Source: Symbiodinium natans | Taxonomy: Eukaryota > Sar > Dinophyceae > Suessiales > Symbiodiniaceae | Length of the DNA stretch: 47,500 nucleotides | Assembly (NCBI GenBank): GCA_905221605.1 | Contig: CAJNDS010001857.1 | Coordinates: forward strand, 515,793-563,292 | Reading direction: 5' to 3' | Shown: piece after piece, positions 1 to 9,849 of the stretch | How positions within the stretch are numbered: the first letter of the stretch is position 1 | Layout of the letters: each line of letters starts with the position of its first letter | Made by a program: the position numbers and the translations under genes | Notes under the pieces: model-generated | The model's input: only the letters and a program-made list of their open reading frames with translations | What the model was told of the DNA's origin: nothing | The model's database searches: none

Positions 1-14
1 GGTTTAGCGTTTAG

Positions 15-125
15 GGTTTGGGGTGTAGCATCGGCCAGCTGAACGCAGTCGTGTGAAGACATGCCCACCCCAAGGCCACCCACTCAAAATTCACAGCGAG
101 CCAAAACCAGAGCCAGCCGCACCCA
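15..125 (+). repeat. Dispersed repeat L, copy 1
   Basis: A roughly 110-bp stretch (key words GGTGTAGCA, CAGCTGAACGCAGT, GACATGCCCACCCCAAGG) recurs in diverged form at 29736-29845, again directly after a short telomere-like tract. Function is unknown. It may be a transposon end or the remains of a duplicated intron. Confidence 0.7.
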
Positions 126-126
126 G

Positions 127-1906
127 TCAGTTTCCGTGGGGTCCGGGCGAGCAGGCGAGACTGGTTCTTAGTAAGGAATGAGGGAATGAGGGCCCTACAT
201 AATCCCTGGTCTTTCAGCTGCTACGGCTTCGTAGGGATTGGTCCACTAGACATCTTGAACCTGCGCACATCGTCTCTTCTGCCGGTCGGAAGACAAGGGA
301 ACGCTTGCCGGACGCCGTTCATGCTCCCTTCGTCCATGGCAAAGGTGATCGGTGACTTCGGAACCGGCAGCGTGAAGTTCACTTTCTTTGACCGTGACGG
401 CCGTCTCCAGACGGAAGATCTTTCGAGTTTGGTCATCCCTTGGCTTCAGTGAGAGACCTGGACTTTGGAGACGAGCGCGTCCAGGAGATAATCAAGAAGG
501 AGACGGCTATCTGTGTGCAATGCTTCTTGTTACAGGGCGCGCAGCATGAGACTGGACCTGATTCAGCTACCATGACCGGTGCATGGCGAGACCAGGCCTT
601 CATCGACTTAGATGCCAGGGTGAACTTCGGGGACAATGCGCCGTCGATCCGCATCAAGACGCTTTCAGCGAGGCGGGTCTGGACTCCTGCGCGGCGCTGA
701 ACCAGCGCCCGAGCTCTTTGCAGCGATCGGCGCTGGTGCTGGCTCCATTCAGGCTACCGGGCAGCGGGATGCCGATGCCGTCGCCACATGCGTCGAGGTT
801 GGCTCCCTCGGAATCGCCGAAGAGCCCATGCTCGGCGGCGCCAGCCTTGCATGCTGCTCTCGGCCTCGCTGCCGACGACACCCCGGCGGGCCGACTGTTG
901 TCCTGTACTCGGGCCTGGCAGCTTTCCTTGGCATCCGCCCAGCATTCCGTCCTGCAACTTCGTAATGAAGTTGCAGCGCGGCTACAGACGATCCGCGCTC
1001 CCGCGGCTGCTTTGAACTGCTGCTGTCAGTCATGCTGCTCTTCCATGAGGATGCTGTCAGTCATGCTGCTCTTCCATGAGGGTGCAAACGCCAGGTTTGT
1101 GGGTGGGTCGCTTTTCATCCTGGGCACAGATGCTTCTTACGCTGCCCAGGACTACGGTGCTGAGCAAAATCTTTGTTGTGACGCACGGCGATGGAGGTTT
1201 CGCCTCCAGCGAGGATCGCTCACTTCGACGTACGGCAGCCTAGCCACAGGTAGAAGAAGCGGGTGAACGTTCTGAGATCCTGTCCACATGTCAAAGGCAC
1301 CTTGCAGAAATATGAGCAGGTGCATCTTCCGTCCTAATTTGTATGCCGGGGAGATATCAAGATCACAGAATCCCATAAAGGGTATATATAGGGCCCTCAT
1401 TCCCTCATTCCCTCATTCCCTACTAAGAACCAGGGCAAACGAGCCACGTGACTGGGAAATCAAGCCCGAGGCTTCGGGCAGGGGTGCGCTGAGCGGTCTT
1501 TTTGCTTTCAGAGTTTTTTGGTCAAGGGAGGGTCGCTGGGAGGCATCCAGGGGCTGTCAAGGCGTTTTGGAGGTTTCCAAAAGCTTTTGTGGGGGCCTTT
1601 TACAGGGGAGGATGCTTGCGCCTCGGGTGCGAAAATCCTTGGGTTTCGGGTAATACTTGCAGGCTTTGCAGCCCAGCAAAGCCTGCCATGGTCTCGCTGC
1701 TCGACTGCGCCCGCCTACCCAGCAGAGGCGGCTTTAGGGAAGCTGCTCCTTGGACTGTGAGGCTCATAAGCCGGCCAGATTCACTGGCGAAGATATGGCC
1801 CGGAATTTCCCCTGAAGCCTGCACCCAATTTTGCCGTGAAGCCTGCACCCATCTACCTGCATCCAAAGCTGTCAAGAGCTACCTTCATTGGCCATTTTGC
1901 ATGTAA
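127..1906 (+). CDS. Intron-rich gene model 1, C-terminal part; product not recognised
   Basis: A short open segment (127-163) follows a CACCCAG acceptor and ends at CTG|GTTCTTAG, the left end of MITE B1. The long segment 1512-1906 follows a strong pyrimidine-rich acceptor (GTCTTTTTGCTTTCAG). It is open to a TAA at 1904-1906 in the frame that matches the phase of 127-163. A second frame of the same stretch is also open and has a good donor at CGG|GTAATACTT (about 1651), so the true frame is uncertain. An intermediate exon at 1434-1483, directly after the right end of B1, is also possible. No domain is recognised. Confidence 0.4.
161..1433. mobile_element. MITE family B, copy B1 (long, 1.27 kb)
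   Basis: Inverted terminal repeats of about 48 bases: left CTGGTTCTTAGTAAGGAATG, right end the inverse, finishing CTACTAAGAACCAG at 1433. The same ends bound 21714-21929 and 34941-35101. The interior is unlike the other copies and holds a 31-bp tandem duplication (1021-1081). The open frames at 440-1266 overlap on both strands and show no known domain, so no transposase is claimed. The ends contain a GT donor (164) and an AG acceptor (1433). Confidence 0.75.
1021..1081 (+). repeat. 31-bp tandem duplication
   Basis: Two adjacent, nearly identical copies beginning TGCTGTCAGTCATGCTGC, inside MITE B1. Confidence 0.9.
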
Positions 1907-1907
1907 G

Positions 1908-2610
1908 GGTCTAGGGTTTACATAGGGTTTGGGGTATTCAGCGTTTCGGGTCACGACGCTTCACGGCGTAGGGTGTAGGGTTTCGAGCATAGGTGAAACA
2001 GCCCTAGACCCTAAACCCTAAACCCCAAACCCTAAACCCCAAACCCCAAACCCCAAACCCCAAGCCCCACACCCTAAACCCTAAACCCTAAACCCTAACC
2101 TAACCCTAACCCTTAAACCGTAATCCCTAAAACCAACCCAGGCTCGACCTTTGGTTTCTTTGGTCGTGTGCTGCTGCCCGCCCTAAACCCTAAACCCTAA
2201 ACCCTAAACCCTAAACCCTAAACCCTAAACCCTAAACCCTAAACCCTAAACCCTAAACCCTAAACCCTAAACCCTAAACCCTAAACCCTAACCCTAAACC
2301 TAAACCCTAAACCCTAAACCCTAAACCCTAAACCCTAAACCCTAAACCCTAAACCCTAAACCCTAAACCCTAAACCCTAACCCTAAACCTAAAAAACCCT
2401 AAACCCTAACCTAACCCTAAACCCTAAACCCTAAACCCTAAACCCTAAACCCTAAACCCTAAACCCTAAACCCTAAACCCTAAACCCTAAACCCTAAACC
2501 CTAAACCCTAAACCCTAAACCCTAAACCCTAAACCCTAAACCCTAAACCTTAAACCCTAAACCCTAAACCCTAAACCCTAAACCCTAAACCCTAAACCTA
2601 AAACCCTGAA
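1908..2610. repeat. Telomere-like CCCTAAA arrays
   Basis: A short degenerate TTTAGGG stretch (1908-1985) is followed by CCCTAAA tracts at 1995-2132 and 2178-2610. The second is among the longest in the window, about 60 units with a few CCCTAA and CCTAAA variants. Between them lies about 45 bases of unique DNA. They lie between the stop of model 1 and the first exon of model 2. Confidence 0.95.
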
Positions 2611-2618
2611 CCACTAAG

Positions 2619-3168
2619 AGGAAGTCCACGTTTTTCTTGCAAGTAACTCGTGTTATGCGAGGTCTCTCGGAGTGGCTTCAAGAACTTTGCCTCGAAGAGT
2701 ACGAGGAGGACCCTGGATTAGGGTTTAGGGTTTAGGCTTAGGGCTTAGGGCTTAGGGCTTAGGGCTTAGGGCTTTAGGGCTTTAGGGCATTAAGAGTCTT
2801 AAAGTTTCAGGGCTTCAGGGTTCAGGGAAATATCAATAGGTCAGCATAGACGTCCCCAACCTAGAGTAACACGTCATTCGCACCTTCTACCCTGATCTCT
2901 GACCTATGAATCGCTAACCCCTAAACCCTAAACCCTAAACCCCTAAACCCCTAAACCCCTAAACCCCTAAACCCCGAAACCCCGAAACCCCTAAACTCCT
3001 AAACTCCTAAACCCCTAAACCCCTAAACCCCGAAACCCCGAAACCCCTAAACCCCTAAACCCCTAAACCCCTAAACTCCGACTAGGGAAACTCGATCTCC
3101 AAGTTGTTCACGTGGCGCAGGAGGTGCTTCGATGGTGCAGGAGCATGGGTGCAATTTGGCTTGAGGAG
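2619..3168 (+). CDS. Two-exon fragment, gene model 2; product not recognised
   Basis: Segment 2619-2715 follows CACTAAG| and reads KRKSTFFLQVTRVMRG, then WLQELCLEEYEEDP. Segment 3086-3168 follows CGACTAG|GG and reads KLDLQVVHVAQEVLRW. Phases agree (1 into 1) if the first donor is the rarer type CCTG|GATTAG. The second ends at GAG|GCCATG, a GC donor. The WLQELCLEEY stretch is faintly like a SAM-domain helix, far too short to assign. The intron between them contains both orientations of the telomere-like repeat. Confidence 0.5.
2717..3085. repeat. Intron filled with telomere-like variants and a small palindrome
   Basis: TTAGGGC/TTTAGGG variants (2717-2830), then a short element with ATAGGTCA ... 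TGACCTAT ends (about 2835-2909), then CCCCTAAA and CCCCGAAA variants (2916-3078). It separates two phase-compatible exon segments. Confidence 0.7.
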
Positions 3169-3170
3169 GC

Positions 3171-3622
3171 CATGTTTAGGGTTTAGGCTTTAGGGTATAG
3201 GGCTAGGGTTCACGGTTTAGGGTTTAGGGTTAGGGTTTAGGGTTTAGGGTTTAGGGTTTAGGGTTTAGGGTTCAGGGTTCAGGGTTTAGGGTTTAGGGTT
3301 CAGGGTTTAGGGGTTTAGGGTTTGGGGTTTAGGGTTTAGGGTTTAGGGAGTAGATATCGTGATTCCGTGTGTGGATTGTAAGGTTGGGGCTTGCCGAAGT
3401 AATTCCCCCCAAGACGCTTAGGAGTTTTCAGCAGCCCCTGACCCAAGCCTTCTGCTGGGTTCCGCAATGAGGGCTGAACCCTAAACCCTAAACCCGAAAC
3501 CCTCAACCCTAACCCTAAACCCTAAACCTTAAACCCTAAGCCCTAAGCCCTAAACCCTAAACCCTAAACCCTAAATCTTAATAGTAATCTTAATAGTTAA
3601 ATTTAAACCCAAAACCCTAAAG
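3171..3622. repeat. Telomere-like arrays, both orientations, with unique DNA between
   Basis: TTTAGGG tract 3171-3347, unique stretch 3350-3472 (contains a TTTTCAG acceptor-like site at about 3432 followed by a short open stretch), and a CCCTAAA tract 3475-3622. Confidence 0.85.
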
Positions 3623-3651
3623 CCGGCTTTAGGATTTCGGGCTTCCGGCAG

Positions 3652-4167
3652 TGATGGGAAGCAGGAGTTTCAGGCTCTAGTTCCCGCTCACGAGCTTTTT
3701 GCAGTCTGGGAACCGAGAGGTTTTTAGGGGGGTAGGGGGTTTTAGTGGTTTTAGGGGTTTTAGGGGTCTAGGGTCTAGGGGTTTAGGGGGTTTGGGGTTT
3801 TGGGGGTGTAGGGGTTTCGGGGTTTTAGGGGTTGGGGGGTTTAGGGGTGTTGGGGTTTGGGGGTTTAGCTTAGGGGGGGGGGTGGGCTCTTGCACGGCTT
3901 TTCTTTGTGCATCCGTTGTAAGCGGAGTTGCCGTAGCGGTGTTCCAAAATCGGCACTCTCGCTACCCCCCCCCCCCCCAAACCTGGCTCAAACGAGGATC
4001 ATTCTGTTGGCACAAGGAGTTGTGGGTCCCTCATCTCCAGATCATTCTGCTTGCAAAGGGCTCATTCTGATTTCGTGCTTAGGGTTGCAGCCCCACCCAT
4101 GTGCGAACAAAATGTGCAGTTTGGGGTTTCTAGTACGGTTAGCCCTCGGCTCGAAGGAGTGTACTGA
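3652..4167 (+). CDS. Two-exon C-terminal end, gene model 3; product not recognised
   Basis: Exon 3652-3719 follows TTCCGGCAG| (the frame is closed just upstream by TGA, so it must begin here). It reads DGKQEFQALVPAHELF and ends at CGAGAG|GTTTTTAGG. The next segment follows TTGCAG| at 4091, joins in phase 1, reads MCEQNVQFGVSSTVSP and stops at TGA 4165-4167. The intron (3720-4090) starts with a TTTAGGGG-variant array. It also contains a C-tract (3966-3979) and low-complexity DNA. Confidence 0.5.
3720..3875 (+). repeat. TTTAGGGG/TTTTAGGGG variant array
   Basis: Degenerate telomere-like repeats with extra G or T bases, starting directly at the proposed donor of the exon ending at 3719. Confidence 0.85.
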
Positions 4168-4252
4168 AACAAAGACCCCCCCCCAGCAGTGCCCATAACT
4201 CAGAGCAATTGCCGCAGTGCTGGTGCAGGTGCAGGAAAATGCGGAGGACTGA

Positions 4253-4556
4253 AGGGTTTAGGGTTTAGGGCTTGTGTGTGTGGGCGCCTGTGCACCTGTG
4301 CGCGTGTGCGCCTGTGCGCTTGTGTGCGTGTGCGCCTTTGCGAGTGTGCGTAGGTGCGCGTGTGCGCGCTCGCGTGGGTGGTTCGTATCGCGCGGGTGGT
4401 TCGTATGTTCGTGTTCGTGTGCGTGTGCGTGTGCGTGTGGGTGTGCGTGTGCGTGTGGGTGTGCGTGTGCGTGTGGGTGTGCGTGTGCGTGTGCAAGTGC
4501 GTGTATGTGTGCAAGTGCGTGTGCGTGTGCAAGTGCGCGCTCAAGTGCGTGTGCAT
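4253..4556 (+). repeat. GTGCGT/GTGTGC microsatellite
   Basis: About 300 bases of alternating purine-pyrimidine (GTGTGCGTGTGC-like), a Z-DNA-prone sequence. Its long open frames in several phases are composition artefacts. Confidence 0.9.
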
Positions 4557-4737
4557 GCCGCAAATCGACTCCAAAAATCATTCAAATCATGGCACCCCCA
4601 AAATGGCCCAAGACATGAGGGCTCCTGATGGTAATGGCGGCCCCCTGCCACCCGAAGCCGATGACAACCGAGTCAGGACTTGGCGGACCACCTCCGTCTA
4701 CGCCCCCTGGAACGGCCAGGGCTCAAGACCTTTCTAG
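4555..4737 (+). CDS. Exon-like open segment with stop, gene model 4
   Basis: Directly after the microsatellite a normal-looking coding stretch begins (MPQIDSKNHSNHGTPK, later PPEADDNRVRTWRTTSVYAP) and ends at TAG 4735-4737. Composition is hydrophilic and Pro/Asn-rich, and no domain is recognised. Its 5' boundary is unclear because the microsatellite is open upstream. Confidence 0.45.
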   Translation: MPQIDSKNHSNHGTPKMAQDMRAPDGNGGPLPPEADDNRVRTWRTTSVYAPWNGQGSRPF

Positions 4738-4741
4738 TCTG

Positions 4742-4796
4742 AGGGTTTAGGGTTTAGGGTTTAGGGTTTAGGGTTTAGGATTTAGGGTTTAGGGCT
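4742..4796 (+). repeat. TTTAGGG array
   Basis: Seven to eight units directly after the stop of the preceding segment. Confidence 0.95.
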
Positions 4797-4854
4797 AGAA
4801 CCCTAACCCCTGAGCCCTGGACCCTGAATGGAAGCCGGATCTTTCTTCAGAGCT

Positions 4855-4945
4855 TGGCCTCGTCGTCGTCAGAAACTTCCCTGCTGCCTTGCATGCAGTC
4901 GGAGTCCATCATTCGTGCTGCTACCTACTCCTCCTATATTTGTAT
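4855..4945 (+). CDS. Exon-like open segment
   Basis: Follows a TTTCTTCAG| acceptor and reads SLASSSSETSLLPCMQ then SESIIRAATYSS. The donor is not clear. The following 200 bases (4930-5130) are T-rich and probably intronic. Confidence 0.35.
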
Positions 4946-5130
4946 TGTTTTTATTGTTGCTGTGCTTGTTTATATTGCTTTATGGTTACTGTGCGTATTT
5001 ATATGGTTTTATGGTTAACTGTGCTTATTCTTTACTTAATTGCCATGCTTCCTCTTCTGATACATGCTCTTTTTCGCATTCTCATTTGCTTATCTTCATA
5101 CTCTCTCTTTCTCTACATATATCTGGTCAG

Positions 5131-5222
5131 TTTTCGGAATTATGGTCCCCATTTGGGCAACCCCAAAATACTAGGGGCCGCCTGATAATGCTGACCCCAC
5201 AGGGGACCATAGTTTAGAGAAG
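5131..5222. mobile_element. Short palindromic element H
   Basis: Ends pair as GTTTTCGGAATTATGGTCCCC (left) against the inverse of GGGGACCATAGTTTAGAG (right). It resembles family G in its CGGAA-type end and CCCC/GGGG arm. The right end finishes in GAGAAG, a possible acceptor. Confidence 0.55.
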
Positions 5223-5235
5223 TGACCATCTATTG

Positions 5236-5348
5236 TCTAAACCCTAAGCCCTAAACCCTAAGCCCTAAACCCTAAACCCTAAACCCTAAACCCTAAACCC
5301 TAAACCCTGAACCCTGAACCCTAAACCCTAAACCCTAAACCCTAAACC
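5236..5348 (-). repeat. CCCTAAA array
   Basis: About 15 units with CCCTAAG and CCCTGAA variants. Confidence 0.95.
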
Positions 5349-5356
5349 ATCCGAAT

Positions 5357-5459
5357 TCTTTGTCATGCCGTGCCAGGCGCCGGTTGCAGCGAGCCGTTGC
5401 AACGTTAGCGACGTGACGCGCCGCGGAAAAGATGGCGATGGGATGTCGGCGCTTAAGGG
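5357..5459 (+). CDS. Exon-like open segment before MITE A1
   Basis: Open throughout, reading SEFFVMPCQAPVAASRCN then DVTRRGKDGDGMSAL. It ends in the CTTAAGGG target duplication of A1. No domain is recognised. Confidence 0.4.
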
Positions 5460-5616
5460 TTGGGATGTTCCCGCCGGTTTAGGGTTTAGGGTTTCGGGTT
5501 TAGGGTTTAGGGTTTAGGGATGTTCCTCCTTAAGCTAACAGTCCTTAATAGGGATTCTCATAGGGGGTACCATCATCCCTATTCAGCACTGTATAGTATA
5601 AGGGGGAACATCCCAA
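5460..5616. mobile_element. MITE family A, copy A1, with telomere-like array inside
   Basis: Left end TTGGGATGTTCCC, right end GGGGGAACATCCCAA. Imperfect 8-bp duplication CTTAAGGG / CGTAAGGA. A TTTAGGG array (5477-5519) lies within the left arm, and the arm word GGGATGTTCC occurs on both sides of it. The 3' flank gives CGTAAG|G, and the following 67 bases (5623-5689) are open (DSSLMSVFSPSSLPWF in one frame; a second frame is also open). Confidence 0.8.
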
Positions 5617-5689
5617 CGTAAGGACTCCTCCTTGATGTCAGTATTCTCTCCATCATCCTTGCCGTGGTTTGCCTCCAGCCCTCCCACTC

Positions 5690-5870
5690 CCAGGGACTCC
5701 AATGCCCCTCAGTTAAGGAATATTCCCACGGTTTAGGGTTTAGGGTTTAGGGTTTAGGGTTTAGGGTTTAGGGTTTAGGATTTAGGGTTTAGGGTTTAGG
5801 GTTTAGGGTTGGGTTCCTTAGCTGGTCTAAGGAATATTCCGTAGTGAAGGAGCCTGGGAGTCTCTCTGGG
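5690..5870. mobile_element. MITE family C, copy C1, with telomere-like array inside
   Basis: Ends CCAGGGACTCCAATGCCCC and the inverse GGAGTCTCTCTGG, with inner arms TTAAGGAATATTCC and GGAATATTCC. A TTTAGGG array (5732-5812) occupies the centre. Copy C2 lies at 47170-47276. Confidence 0.75.
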
Positions 5871-5912
5871 CCCGGATCCCAGAACCCGGAAGCCTGGAAT
5901 GGCCCCTGCCGG

Positions 5913-6048
5913 TAACCCTAAACCCTAAACCCTAAACCCTAAACCCTAAACCCTAAACCCTAAACCCTAAACCCTAAACCCTAAACCCTAAACCCTAAAC
6001 CCTAAACCCTAAACCCTAAACCCTAAACCCTAAACCCTAAACCCTAAG
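5913..6048 (-). repeat. CCCTAAA array
   Basis: Nearly perfect array of about 19 units. It begins at G|GTAACCCTAAACCC, a possible GT donor after the short open stretch 5882-5912. Confidence 0.95.
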
Positions 6049-6363
6049 TCTGAAGCCTTTCAAGCCCACAGCCTTCCCCCCTCCCCCAATGGCAAACGGC
6101 GGGGCGCATGTTCGTGTGTGGAGCCGTGGCCGTGAACACCAGAAGCCGCGTTTAGGGTTTAGGGTCAAGGAGCCCCAAACTTCTTCGTAGGATTCAGAAG
6201 TTAGGTTCGGGGTTGAGGGTCGGGTTTCGGGTTTCGGGTTTAGGGTTTAAGGTGACATCTGATCGTGTGAATACACCTCCTAGAGACCTATGTTGTGCGG
6301 CCCTGCCTTGGAGCCATAGCTTCGAGAAGAAGGCTTGGAGGCCCACGCTAGTGATGTGCTCTT
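6049..6363 (+). other. Unique segments between short TTTAGGG tracts
   Basis: Short TTTAGGG tracts at 6150-6165 and 6205-6250 split three unique stretches. I see no domain and no secure splice pairs. Confidence 0.4.
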
Positions 6364-6464
6364 GGGTTTGGGGTTTAGGGTTTAGGGTTTAGGGTTTAGG
6401 GTTTAGGGTTCAGGGTTTAGGGTTTAGGGTTTAGGATTTAGGGTTTAGGGTTTAGGGTTTAGGG
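6364..6464 (+). repeat. TTTAGGG array
   Basis: About 14 units with single-base variants, running into MITE F1. Confidence 0.95.
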
Positions 6465-6551
6465 TTCTTAAGTGAGGGGGTTCAAGGGGGGCCTGTAACT
6501 CAAGGCTCCCCACGACTGGCTGAGGCTCCCTCAGCCCATCTAAGGTTCCCT
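6465..6551. mobile_element. MITE family F, copy F1
   Basis: Ends GTTCTTAAGTGAGGGGGTTC and the inverse CCTCCCTTAAGAAC. A related copy is at 25968-26109. The right-end word CCTCCCTCAAGAACTCTA recurs at 6638-6655 after a CCCTAAA tract (6600-6638), as if the tract had entered the end and duplicated it. Confidence 0.7.
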
Positions 6552-6810
6552 AGGTACTTGCCCCCTTGAACCTCCCTCCCTTAAGAACTCTACCCCTTAT
6601 ACCCTAACCCCAAACCCCAAACCCTAAACCCTAAACCCTCCCTCAAGAACTCTATAATGTGTGTATCGCAAAGCAGTTTGCCTTTTCAGTTTCACCGTGG
6701 ACATGTGTTTGAGCTGGAAAAGCTGGCCGAGTGAATTGGACGTCTAAGGCGCGTAATCCTGTCGGGGTTTAGGGTTTAGGGTTTAGGGTTCAGGGTTTAG
6801 GGTTTAGGTG
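6552..6810 (+). other. Boundary of the telomere-like mosaic
   Basis: CCCTAAA tract (6600-6638), a unique stretch, then a last TTTAGGG tract (6767-6808) starting G|GTTTAGGG. After this point no telomere-like tract occurs until about 18549. Confidence 0.8.
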
Positions 6811-9290
6811 TTGATAAGCGTGCGCAGGAAGCTTCGTGTTGAGCTATCAATTGAATGTAGCGAACAAGCAAGCGACGTCTTTGCGGCTGGACATTTGACC
6901 CGGCATCGTGCGTGGCAGCTGCCCATCGCCTTTCGTTTCTTAAGAAGGCCACTTGCATGTGGAGCAACTTCCCGATGGGCAAGACGAGCACTTGCGCGGA
7001 CACTTCTGGGGCACGAGTCTTACGGTCGTCCACGTCCCGGACAGCGAAGCATAGGCACCGCTTTTCCTGCTTGAGCTGTTTTGTTCTGGGCGCCCCGGCA
7101 GACCCGAGTCCGATGCCTGTTTCGCAACGGCCTGTCTCGGCCCCACGATACAGGAGACACCTTCGCCTTCGCCGTGCTTGGGGACCCACACCCCGGTGGG
7201 AAGCGGCATCAGCCCAGAGCGGATCGTTTGCTCGCCTTCGTCGCGCCAGAAAGCCGACAGCGCCGTCTGCAACGAAGCTGGTGGGAGCTACGTTCCGCTT
7301 GAAAACTCGTGCAAAACGGGGTACAATGGTTTGGGCCGCAAATCATGCGGTCGAACGTGGACACGGTACATCATGGTACAGCTCGTATCGCCAGCACCGT
7401 GCCATGTGCGAGCTGCAGTCAGTTCTGTGCGGGGCAAGACTCGGCGCGTAGCAGCCAGGGTACAGGCGTATTATCCCCCCAGCCGCTGAGGCGGAAAGTT
7501 GCCCAGGCAGAAAGCGAGGTCGTCTATGCGCAGCCGCAACAGGGCACGACGCAGCCGGCGTCACCAAGTACGCAACAAAATCACCGAGGTTGAAGTGCCC
7601 TTGGCGCAAGGCCCATGTCAGCGATCTCACCCGAAAACGGCACCCGCCTTGCACTTCGCTGGGACTCCTGAAGCTCCATCGGTGTCGGCATCGTGCGGAG
7701 GTTGTCGCACGACCGTGCGGCGCGCGTTGCACCAGCAAGCGACCCGGGGATTTGGACGAAGGAGTCCATGGTGCAGGCGCAAAGTGGAGAAGCGGGTCCG
7801 TGAATCTGGGCGCCACTGCGTGGCTGCTGTGTACGCGCCCATCGCGGAACGTGGGTATTCGGGGGCAAACTGCACGAGTGAGTCCGCACGAGTCCGCACG
7901 AGTCCGCACGGTGGTCGCAGAGTGTATTGTCGATGCGTTCTTCTTCCAAAGGTGCGTGTTCGGGTTGCAAGCTGGGACGTGTGCATCGCACCCCCCGATG
8001 ATCGTTGAGGTGGGACGGGTCCAGTTTGTTAGTCGGAGTCGAGCGGGGTCTTCTCCTTGGAATTCCGTACCCGATGGGCCACACCGGACCCAGTTCAGGG
8101 TGTCGGCGAATGGGTGATACTGGTGCCGAACGTACAGAGCCGCATGCTTATCCCGTGGGAGCTCGTCTCGCTCACCGGCAGCAGGTCCGGGCCATCTTCA
8201 TGGTAACCAGCGACGATCGACGCCTGCGCTCTGTTCCCTTGAGCCCCGAGAAAATGTTTGTCCAGAAAAAATCGAAGTGACTGAATCCACACTCGCCACG
8301 AGATTGGCAGCAGCGGTTCAAGGTGCAAAAGCTCCTTGCAACCCATGCATTATAATTTAAGGGTCATTCCTGAATTAAGGATTTTGGAGTCTCTGCTGCG
8401 CAGCCCCAGCATGAGGATCGCCCTGCTCCCCACTGCCAGCTCCTGCGCAGCACGTGGTGGACGCTGCCCATCGGCTGCGGGCAAAGAACTCAAAAGCCTC
8501 CATGGGAATCGATGCCCAAGATGGTCACGAGATCTGCCTCCGTAGCCATGGCGACCCTCAAGGGGCGGCTTGCCGAAACGCCGGCAAAAATGTTGCGCTA
8601 GCAAGTCACGTGAATCCGACCACCTGAGCACCCGAATGCGGTGAACGCGACGCCTGGAAAAACCGTCATGTGCCGATGTGCGTAGACTTGAGAGCGACCA
8701 TGGTTCATGGTCAGCACATGAAACGTAAAGCTTGTCTTATCGGCCATATATACAACACGCAAAACCGCGCCACAGTTTTGTTGCTTGGTTTCTTCACGTC
8801 TCAACTTTTCTAGCCTTCCGGCGTCTGCGCCCAGGCGTTGGCCGCACGGTGACGCGAGTTGCACAGGGACCGCGCGGTCAAGTCAAACCTCGTAAGATGC
8901 ACGGGCATGAATTCCACGCGAAGGAGTCCAGAGCTGCAGCTGCGCAGCACGGGGTCTCTGGTAGGCTTGGGCTGCCGCAGAGGTTCGGGCAGGGGGGAGG
9001 GGGTTTGCACGGAAGGAAGAAGGAGACCAGATTATTCTAGATGCCTTTCGGCAAAGCTTTTCGGCCAAAAGCCAAGGCAAGTCTTTGTTTCCGCATTTTC
9101 TTGTGTTTGCCCCCATCACGCACATGTATGCCGAAATCCAACCTGATCATGTGCCAAGGGCGGCTCCAACAAAGGTAAGAGCCAAACCAAGTGACCATGG
9201 AACAATCTGGATGAGATTTTCATAAGATTTTCGTACGCAATTTTCAAGTTCTCCATCTGAGAAGGCACGTTACGTCATCAGCCTCCAGCC
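6811..9290. other. GC-rich region without a recognised gene
   Basis: About 2.5 kb with overlapping open frames on both strands (for example + 6912-7451, + 7590-8117 and - 7343-7909). None shows a domain I know, and none outcompetes the frames opposite it. Small features: a threefold 10-bp repeat GAGTCCGCAC at about 7881-7910 and a spliced-leader-like word at 8540-8562. It could be decayed retroelement or exons of an unknown gene. Confidence 0.5.
8540..8562 (+). other. Partial match to the dinoflagellate spliced leader
   Basis: CCGTAGCCAT matches the first ten bases of the conserved dinoflagellate spliced leader as I recall it. After seven unmatched bases comes CTCAAG, its last six. This could be a relic from a reverse-transcribed mRNA, or chance. 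Confidence 0.2.
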
Positions 9291-9849
9291 TGTTGGGATG
9301 CAGGCCCACTGAGGGCCCTCAACTTCACTACGTACTGCTTCGTGGATCAGATCCCATGTTCAATCCGTTGGTGACACCCCCAGTATGCTCCAGATGCAGT
9401 TTTTGCAGTGCACTAGCTGCAAAGCACGAAGCCAATCATCCGTTCAACACGGTGGAGCCGCAAAATGCCCAGCGACATCGCGTCCTGCCAATTGGCAGTC
9501 GCCATTTTGAACTCCAATCCTGTATGACGCGGCGCCCAATAATGGAGGCCATGTTTGGTTTGATCGTGTCGTCGTCAAGGGCATGCATAGTGCGACGAAT
9601 CATGCATGCGTCGCATGTCCGCAGCTGGATATCTTGCAGGCGGCACGTGCACCGTTCGTACCACGTTCACACGAGCTCACAGCTGGGGTGCCAGCGCCGT
9701 GCGACGACACTATACGACACTACTCAAACAGAACTCATGCAGCACTGCGCAATCCCACGTGGTGTCCGCCAGCGCCCCGCCAAGAAATCGCGGCAGAGCT
9801 GTTGCAGGTCGACTCGGCACGCCGCGTTGCCTTGACCGTGCCACAGGTA
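9291..9849. other. No recognised gene
   Basis: A 180-codon + frame (9293-9835) is open, but its His/Arg/Ser-rich translation shows no domain and other frames are also open. It may be the 5' part of the LINE relic that follows. Confidence 0.3.

Noticed and set aside
583-1266. Transposase gene inside MITE B1
   Set aside because: The 227-codon frame is Ala/Leu/Ser-rich, overlaps open frames on both strands, and shows no DDE or other transposase motif.
1995-2610. True chromosome end or telomere
   Set aside because: Arrays occur at dozens of internal sites in both orientations with unique, open segments between them, so none marks a terminus here.
2640-2715. SAM domain
   Set aside because: Only about ten residues resemble one helix; too short to support a domain.
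4253-4556. Long open frames in the GTGCGT tract
   Set aside because: Low-complexity repeat with no stop-forming words; frames open on both strands.
7343-7909. 188-codon minus-strand gene
   Set aside because: Two + frames are equally open over the same GC-rich stretch and no domain is visible.
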